Below are positions 58,902 to 64,000 of a stretch of 64,000 bases of DNA, piece by piece. The notes below the pieces were generated by a model that ran no database searches, had not been told where the DNA came from, and worked only from the letters and a program-made list of their open reading frames with translations. This stretch comes from Methylomagnum ishizawai (GTDB lineage: Bacteria > Pseudomonadota > Gammaproteobacteria > Methylococcales > Methylococcaceae). Numbering within the stretch: position 1 is the stretch's first letter; each line of letters starts with the position of its first letter. A program made the position numbers and the translations under genes. The DNA lies in contig NZ_FXAM01000001.1 in NCBI RefSeq assembly GCF_900155475.1, positions 917,501-981,500 of the forward strand, in the 5' to 3' direction.

Positions 58902-59018
58902 GGGGTTCGCGCAACTTTCATGGAGTGGTGGGGGTCTGTCGTGGAACGGCATTCAAAGTCTAGTGTGATTTCGCTAGAATTCCATCCAATTCTATACAGT
59001 GCTTTCCGGTTAAGAAAC

Positions 59019-59561
59019 ATGGCTACTTTAACCATCCTCGAATTCCCCGACGAACGGCTCCGCAAAAAAGCCGCTCCCGTGGAGGTGGTGGACGATTCCA
59101 TCCGGCGTTTGATCGACGACATGCTCGAAACCATGTACGCCGCGCCGGGCGTGGGTTTGGCCGCGAATCAGGTGAACGTGCAAAAGCGCGTGATCGTGAT
59201 CGACATCTCCGAGGATAAAAGCTCGCCGCTGTGCCTCGTCAATCCGGAGTTGCTCGAAAAAAGCGGGTCCGGGGAAATGGACGAAGGCTGCCTTTCGGTG
59301 CCTGGTATCTTCGAAAAGACCAGCCGCGCCGAAAAGGTCAAGGTGCGGGCCTGGGACCGCGACGGCGCTTCTTTCGAACTGGAGGCCGAAGGCTTATTGG
59401 CCGTGTGCCTACAGCACGAGATGGACCATCTGGAAGGCAAGTTGTTCGTCGATTACCTCTCGCCCCTCAAGCGCCAACTGGTCCGCAAGAAGCTCAAGAA
59501 GGAACAGCGCCAACGCGCCACCCAAAGCCCCAAAGTGGGCGGCAAAGTGGCGGCGATCTAA
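59019..59561 (+). CDS. def: Peptide deformylase
   Basis: Metal hydrolase that removes the formyl group from the initiator methionine of new proteins. The 180 residues have the three family motifs: [17 protein letters not shown] (metal-ligand Cys) and [12 protein letters not shown] (two metal-ligand His and catalytic Glu). The C-terminal tail is Lys/Arg-rich. The ATG at 59019 fits the family start [15 protein letters not shown]. It is followed by fmt after five bases, the classic def-fmt operon. Confidence 0.97.
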   Translation: MATLTILEFPDERLRKKAAPVEVVDDSIRRLIDDMLETMYAAPGVGLAANQVNVQKRVIVIDISEDKSSPLCLVNPELLEKSGSGEMDEGCLSVPGIFEKTSRAEKVKVRAWDRDGASFELEAEGLLAVCLQHEMDHLEGKLFVDYLSPLKRQLVRKKLKKEQRQRATQSPKVGGKVAAI

Positions 59562-59566
59562 GCACC

Positions 59567-60499
59567 ATGAGGATCGTCTTCGCCGGAACCCCGGAATTCG
59601 CGGTGCCGCCGCTGCAAATGCTGCTCGGTACCGGGCATCGCATCGTCGCGGTCTACACCCAGCCCGACCGTCCCGCTGGTCGGGGCCGCAAGCTCACCCC
59701 CAGCCCCGTCAAGCAAGTCGCCACCGCCCACCACATCCCGGTATTCCAGCCCCCGACCCTCAAAGCCGAGGAAGACCAAGCCCAACTCCGCGCTTTGGAA
59801 CCCGATGTGCTGGTGGTGGTGGCCTATGGCTTGATCCTGCCCAAGGCGGTGCTGGAGATTCCCAGGCTCGGCTGCGTCAACATCCACGCCTCGCTGTTGC
59901 CGCGCTGGCGCGGGGCCGCGCCCATCCAGCGCTCGGTGCTGGCGGGCGATGCGGAAACCGGCATCACCCTCATGTATATCGAGCCGCGCCTGGACGCGGG
60001 GCCAATGCTGTATAAGAAAACCTGCCGCATCGCCCGGCTGGAAACGGCGGGCGAATTACACGACCGCTTGGCCCAATTGGGCGCGGAAGCCCTGGCCGAA
60101 ATCCTGCCCGATCTCGAAACCGGCAATATCCGCCCGGAAATCCAGGACGAAGCCCAGGTGACTTACGCCGCCAAGCTGGAAAAGGCCGAAGCTGTGTTGG
60201 ATTGGACCCTGCCCGCCCTTGAATTGGAACGCCGCGTCCGCGCCTTCAATCCCTGGCCGGTGGCGGAAACCCAATGGCGCGACACCACCCTCCGCGTGTG
60301 GCTGGCCGAAGCCCTGGACGAAACCGCCCGCGCCGCGCCCGGCACCGTGCTGGATCGCGAGCGCACCCTTGATGTCGCCACCGGCCAGGGGGTGCTACGG
60401 CTGCTCGAAGTCCAGTTGCCCGGAGCCAAGCGGGTGGCGGCACGGGATTTCCTCAACGCTTACTCCCTCAAGACCGAGCGCCTCGGTCGGCCCGCTTGA
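59567..60499 (+). CDS. fmt: Methionyl-tRNA formyltransferase
   Basis: Formylates Met-tRNAfMet using 10-formyltetrahydrofolate, giving the initiator tRNA. The 310 residues start MRIVFAGTPEFAVPPL. They contain the catalytic region with Asn-His-Asp in NIHASLLPRWRGAAPIQRSVLAGDAETGIT, and a C-terminal OB-like tRNA-binding domain from about 205. The start ATG at 59567 matches the family; upstream in-frame codons lie within def. The stop overlaps the rsmB TTG start. Confidence 0.97.
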   Translation: MRIVFAGTPEFAVPPLQMLLGTGHRIVAVYTQPDRPAGRGRKLTPSPVKQVATAHHIPVFQPPTLKAEEDQAQLRALEPDVLVVVAYGLILPKAVLEIPRLGCVNIHASLLPRWRGAAPIQRSVLAGDAETGITLMYIEPRLDAGPMLYKKTCRIARLETAGELHDRLAQLGAEALAEILPDLETGNIRPEIQDEAQVTYAAKLEKAEAVLDWTLPALELERRVRAFNPWPVAETQWRDTTLRVWLAEALDETARAAPGTVLDRERTLDVATGQGVLRLLEVQLPGAKRVAARDFLNAYSLKTERLGRPA

Positions 60500-61782
60500 A
60501 TACCCGCGCCATCGCGGCCGGCATCCTGGCCCAGGTCGCGGTCGAGGGCGAATTCCTTACTTCCGCTTTGAGCGCGGCCCTGCCCCAAATCCCCAAGGAC
60601 AACGACCGCGCCTTCGTGCAGGCGCTGTGCTATGGCGTGGCGCGTTGGTATTGGCGTTTGGATCGCATCCTGGCGCTGCTGACCCATAAGCCGATCAAGG
60701 ATGCCGAAGTCCGCATGTTGGCTTTGCTCGGGCTTTATCAGCTCAAATACACGCGGGTCAAACCCCATGCGGCGGTGGCGGAAACGGTCGCCGCCGTCGG
60801 TCCCAAGGTTTGGGCCAAGCCCTTGCTGAATGGCGTGCTGCGCAACTACCAGCGCGAGCAGGACCGCCTCGAAGCCGAGGCCGACACCGATGAAAGCGCG
60901 GCCCTGGCCCATCCTGGGTGGTTGATCCGCCAACTCCGCAAGGATTGGCCCGCCCATTACGCCGATACCCTCCACCATAACAACGCGGCCCCGCCCCTGG
61001 CCCTGCGGGTGAATCTGGCCCGGAACTCCCGCGAGGCTTATCTGGAGCGCTTGGCCGAAGCGGGCATCGCGGCGGTGGCGGCGGCGGTTGGTGCCGGCGC
61101 GATCATCGTCGAGACGCCGGTGCCGGTCGAGAAACTCCCAGGGTTCGCCGAAGGCGCGGTCTCGGTGCAGGACGTGGCGGCGCAGCTGGCCGCGCCCTTG
61201 CTGGGCTTGGCGGCGGGGCAGCGGGTGCTGGATGTCTGCGCCGCGCCCGGTGGCAAGACCGCCCATCTCCTCGAAGCCCGTCCCGACCTGGCCGAGGTCG
61301 TCGCCATCGATATCTCGTCCGAGCGCCTCACCAGGGTCCACGGCAACCTGCAACGCCTGGGACTCGCGGCCACGGTTTTGGTGGGCGATGCCACCCAGCC
61401 CGAATCCTGGTGGGATGGCCGTCGCTTCGACCGCATCCTGGTCGATGCGCCTTGTTCGGCCACTGGCGTGATCCGCCGCCATCCCGATATCAAACTGCTG
61501 CGGCGGGCCACCGATATCGCCGAACTGGCCGCGGCCCAGGCCCGCATCCTCGAAGCCATGTGGCCGCTGTTGGCCCCCGGTGGCCGGTTGTTGTACGCCA
61601 CTTGCTCGGTCCTCAAGCGCGAGAACGAGCAGCGGATCGCCGCCTTCCTCGATGCCCACCCGGAAGCCCGCGAGCGCCCGATCATGGCGGATTGGGGCAT
61701 CCCGGCCCGCCATGGCCGTCAAATCCTGGCCGGTCAAAACGGCATGGACGGCTTCTACTACGCGCTGTTGGAGAGGGCGTGA
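60496..61782 (+). CDS. rsmB: 16S rRNA m5C967 methyltransferase
   Basis: Methylates C967 of 16S rRNA using S-adenosylmethionine. The 428 residues include an N-terminal NusB-like domain (about 1-135) and the RsmB/NOP2 methyltransferase domain. SAM-binding VLDVCAAPGGKTAHLLE and the two active-site cysteines in DAPCSATGVIRRHPDI and YATCSVLKRENE are all present. The start is TTG at 60496, overlapping the fmt stop (TTGA), and gives MNTRAIAAGIL, as expected for the family. Confidence 0.95.
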   Translation: MNTRAIAAGILAQVAVEGEFLTSALSAALPQIPKDNDRAFVQALCYGVARWYWRLDRILALLTHKPIKDAEVRMLALLGLYQLKYTRVKPHAAVAETVAAVGPKVWAKPLLNGVLRNYQREQDRLEAEADTDESAALAHPGWLIRQLRKDWPAHYADTLHHNNAAPPLALRVNLARNSREAYLERLAEAGIAAVAAAVGAGAIIVETPVPVEKLPGFAEGAVSVQDVAAQLAAPLLGLAAGQRVLDVCAAPGGKTAHLLEARPDLAEVVAIDISSERLTRVHGNLQRLGLAATVLVGDATQPESWWDGRRFDRILVDAPCSATGVIRRHPDIKLLRRATDIAELAAAQARILEAMWPLLAPGGRLLYATCSVLKRENEQRIAAFLDAHPEARERPIMADWGIPARHGRQILAGQNGMDGFYYALLERA

Positions 61783-62339
61783 TCCCGCGCTGGACGCGCT
61801 GGCTGTTGCCGTTGGCGCTGTGCCATGGCCTCCAGGGCCGCGCCGCCGAATACGGCTTCCGCATCCTCGACGCCCAATTGGTGCCCGTCGCCGACCAATA
61901 TGCCTTGAACGCCGACATCGACTACCGCTTCAGCGCCCCCGCCATCGACGCTTTGGAACACGGCGTGCCCTTGACCGTGGTCATCCAGTTCAAAATCCAG
62001 CGCCACCGCGATTATTGGCTGGATGAAACCTTGCTCAGCGAATCCCGTCGTTTCTTTATCCACTATCACCCGCTGGCGAAAACCTACCAGATCGCCAACG
62101 AAAGCAGCGGCGCGACCCGCGATTTCGCCAGCCTCCGCGCCTTGCTCGACGCCCTGGGCGAAATCCGCGGCTGGCGTGCCCTGCCCAGGGCGGCGTTCGC
62201 GCCGGGCCGGGAATATTGGGCCGGCCTTGCCGCCAAGCTCGATATCGAAGCCCTGCCGTTGCCGCTGCGGCCCTTGGCCTATGTGTCGCCGGGCTGGTAT
62301 CTCGGGAGCCCCTGGTTCCGATGGCGCGTTTCAGGCTGA
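61779..62339 (+). CDS. DUF4390 domain protein, exported
   Basis: Family of unknown function, typically encoded between rsmB and ntrY. The 186 residues begin with a signal peptide (about 1-22, ending near GRAAE). The rest is a predicted beta-rich periplasmic domain (YALNADIDYRFSAPAIDALEHGVPL and IQRHRDYW region). The GTG start at 61779 overlaps the rsmB stop (GTGA), and the 3' end overlaps ntrY by 19 bases, so the genes are translationally coupled. A link to the neighbouring sensor kinase is suggested by position only. Confidence 0.85.
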   Translation: MIPRWTRWLLPLALCHGLQGRAAEYGFRILDAQLVPVADQYALNADIDYRFSAPAIDALEHGVPLTVVIQFKIQRHRDYWLDETLLSESRRFFIHYHPLAKTYQIANESSGATRDFASLRALLDALGEIRGWRALPRAAFAPGREYWAGLAAKLDIEALPLPLRPLAYVSPGWYLGSPWFRWRVSG

Positions 62340-64000
62340 AGCCGCCCTTGGGGCTGTCCATCCTCGCCCTGTTCCTGGGCGTTCTGGTCTCGTTGCACCT
62401 GATGAGTTCGGCGACCCAGGACGCTTCGCAGTTGGGCGCGATGTATTCCTGGTTGGTGGTGGTGAACCTGTTGGGTTCGGTGTTGTTGCTGGGCTTGGTC
62501 ATCGCCAACGCCTATTCGCTGTTCCGGCAATGGAAGCGCAAGGCGGCGGGCTCGAACCTCACCACCCGCATGGTGTTCCTGTTCAGCCTGTTGTCGCTGG
62601 CCCCGGCCGCCATCGTGTTCTATTACTCCATGCAGTTCCTGGAGCAGAGCATCGATAGCTGGTTCGATGTGCGCATCGACCATGCCATGGAGGACGCCTT
62701 GCAACTCGGCCAGACCGCCCTTGACGAGCGGATGCGGGCCATGCTCAAGCAGACCGAGCAGACCGCCGAGCAGCTGGCCGATTCCCCGCCTTCTTTGCTC
62801 GCCATCCGTCTGGGCGAATTGCGCGATTCCTTGGAAGAGGGCGATTTCACCGTGTTTTCCCGGCAGGGCCGCATCCTGGCCTTCAGCGGTTTCCAGTCCG
62901 AGCAGATCATCCCGGACCTGCCGGAAATCGGTATCTTGTTGCAAGTGAAACAGGGCAAGGCCTATGTGGGCCTGGAAGCCCAGCCCGGCGGGGAAGGCTC
63001 GCAAATCCGGGCGGTGGTGGGCATGGCGGGCGAGGACACGCTGTTCCTGCAAGCGGTCTATCCGGTGCCGTCGAAGCTGGCGCGGCTGACCGGGACCGTG
63101 GAATCGGCCTATCTGCATTATAAGGAACTGACCTTCCTGCGCGGTTCCTTGAAGCTGACCTTTGGGTTGACCTTGTCGCTGGTGCTGTTATTGAGCCTCC
63201 TGGCGGCGCTGTGGGCGGCGTTCCAGAGCATCCGCCGCATCGTTGCCCCGGTGCGTTATCTGGCCCATGGCACCCGCGCCGTGGCCGAGGGCAATTATGA
63301 AAAACGCCTGCCGGTGCGGCGGCGCGACGAACTCGGCTTCCTGGTCGAATCCTTCAACGCCATGACCGAGAAGATCGGCCAAGCCCGCGACGAGGCCCAG
63401 CGCTCGCGGCAGGAGGTCGAACGGCAGCGCGCCTATCTGGAAACCTTGCTGGCGAGCTTGTCTTCCGGCGTGTTGAGCTTCGACGCCTCCTTGCGCCTCC
63501 TGACCGCCAACGGGGCGGCGGATGCCATCCTGCACGCCGAACTGGGCCGCTATATCGGCGAACCCACCGCCGCGCTCACCGCCGCCCACCCGCATTTGGC
63601 CGATCTCCTGGACGGCATCGCCGGGCGCCTGCGGACCGCCGCCGGGGCTTGGCAGGAAGAAATCCCCTTCGCCGGTTTGGAAGGCCGCCAGGAATTATTC
63701 TGCCGAGGCACGCCTTTGTTCGGGGCCGGGGGCGAGCGCCTGGGTTCGGTGCTGGTCATCGATGATGTGACCGCCTTGATCCAGGCCCAACGCGCCGCCG
63801 CCTGGAGCGAAGTGGCCCGCCGCCTAGCCCACGAGATCAAAAACCCCTTGACCCCGATCCAGCTTTCGGCGGAGCGCCTCCGGCATAAACTCGCCAAACA
63901 CCTCGACGAGGCCGATGCCGAGGTGCTGGACCGTGCCACCCGCACCATCGTCCAACAGGTCGAGGCCATGAAAACCATGGTCAACGCCTTCGCCGAATAC
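62321..64000 (+). CDS. ntrY: NtrY-type sensor histidine kinase, 3' end missing
   Basis: Membrane sensor kinase, the first half of an NtrY/NtrX-like two-component system, reading on past the window end. 560 codons are visible from the ATG at 62321. Three N-terminal membrane helices fall at about 8-25, 45-68 and 85-108, followed by an outer domain (about 110-275) and another helix (about 280-305). Then come a HAMP (PVRYLAHGTRAVAEGNY, about 313-329), a PAS-like domain (about 370-485) and the HisKA region RRLAHEIKNPLTPIQLSAER with phospho-acceptor His504. The ATPase domain lies outside. The response regulator probably follows. Confidence 0.9.
   Translation, partial: MARFRLKPPLGLSILALFLGVLVSLHLMSSATQDASQLGAMYSWLVVVNLLGSVLLLGLVIANAYSLFRQWKRKAAGSNLTTRMVFLFSLLSLAPAAIVFYYSMQFLEQSIDSWFDVRIDHAMEDALQLGQTALDERMRAMLKQTEQTAEQLADSPPSLLAIRLGELRDSLEEGDFTVFSRQGRILAFSGFQSEQIIPDLPEIGILLQVKQGKAYVGLEAQPGGEGSQIRAVVGMAGEDTLFLQAVYPVPSKLARLTGTVESAYLHYKELTFLRGSLKLTFGLTLSLVLLLSLLAALWAAFQSIRRIVAPVRYLAHGTRAVAEGNYEKRLPVRRRDELGFLVESFNAMTEKIGQARDEAQRSRQEVERQRAYLETLLASLSSGVLSFDASLRLLTANGAADAILHAELGRYIGEPTAALTAAHPHLADLLDGIAGRLRTAAGAWQEEIPFAGLEGRQELFCRGTPLFGAGGERLGSVLVIDDVTALIQAQRAAAWSEVARRLAHEIKNPLTPIQLSAERLRHKLAKHLDEADAEVLDRATRTIVQQVEAMKTMVNAFAEY

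Overview
The window is a GC-rich stretch of gammaproteobacterial core chromosome. The rplA-rplJ-rplL-rpoBC block, the bamD/rluD-pgeF pair, the trp genes and the smg-dprA-lysM / def-fmt-rsmB-ntrY block are all arranged as in gammaproteobacteria. The RpoC active-site aspartates fall at E. coli numbers 460/462/464. A Methylococcaceae-like methanotroph is my best guess from general resemblance, but nothing here (no methane or methanol oxidation gene) proves it. I see no rRNA, tRNA, CRISPR array, IS element, transposase, integrase or prophage. Gene density is high, and two stretches of more than 300 bases carry little beyond hairpins.

Layout. 1-10.5 kb: 3' part of rplA, an L10-type leader, rplJ, rplL, an attenuator-like hairpin, rpoB, rpoC. 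10.6-11.2 kb: diheme cytochrome c4. 11.4-14.5 kb: a three-gene set made of a retropepsin-like protease, an inactive transglutaminase fused to a multi-spanning membrane domain, and a RimK-related ATP-grasp ligase. This is a predicted peptide-modification system with no known substrate. 14.7-19.1 kb: pstC-pstA-pstB-phoU behind a well-placed Pho box and without pstS. 19.1-31.9 kb: single housekeeping and accessory genes (penicillin acylase family, rph, beta carbonic anhydrase, rdgB, mltB, an RRM protein, a PfkB kinase, bamD, rluD, pgeF, a ZIP transporter, a BLUF photoreceptor, a membrane-anchored beta-propeller).

32.4-43.1 kb: a complete chemosensory operon, cheY-cheA-cheW-receptor-cheW-STAS-cheR-cheD-cheB-receptor-STAS. 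It resembles the F7 class (P. aeruginosa Che2, V. cholerae cluster III). The first receptor has PAS domains, a zinc-binding CZB domain and a C-terminal EWEEF pentapeptide that should tether the operon's own CheR/CheB. The second receptor carries a CheZ-like D-x3-Q helix and an acidic-hydrophobic tail. It may therefore be the missing CheY-P phosphatase fused to a signalling hairpin. Two STAS proteins suggest a link to a partner-switching output rather than, or as well as, a flagellar motor.

43.1-64 kb: an inositol-phosphatase family protein, a 62-residue orphan with a very strong terminator, a small lipoprotein, a membrane Ser/Thr kinase with two zinc ribbons, rpe-gph-trpE-trpG, a DUF29 protein inserted in the trp genes, trpD-trpC, tsaC, topA, smg, dprA, a LysM protein, and then def-fmt-rsmB-DUF4390-ntrY running off the right edge.
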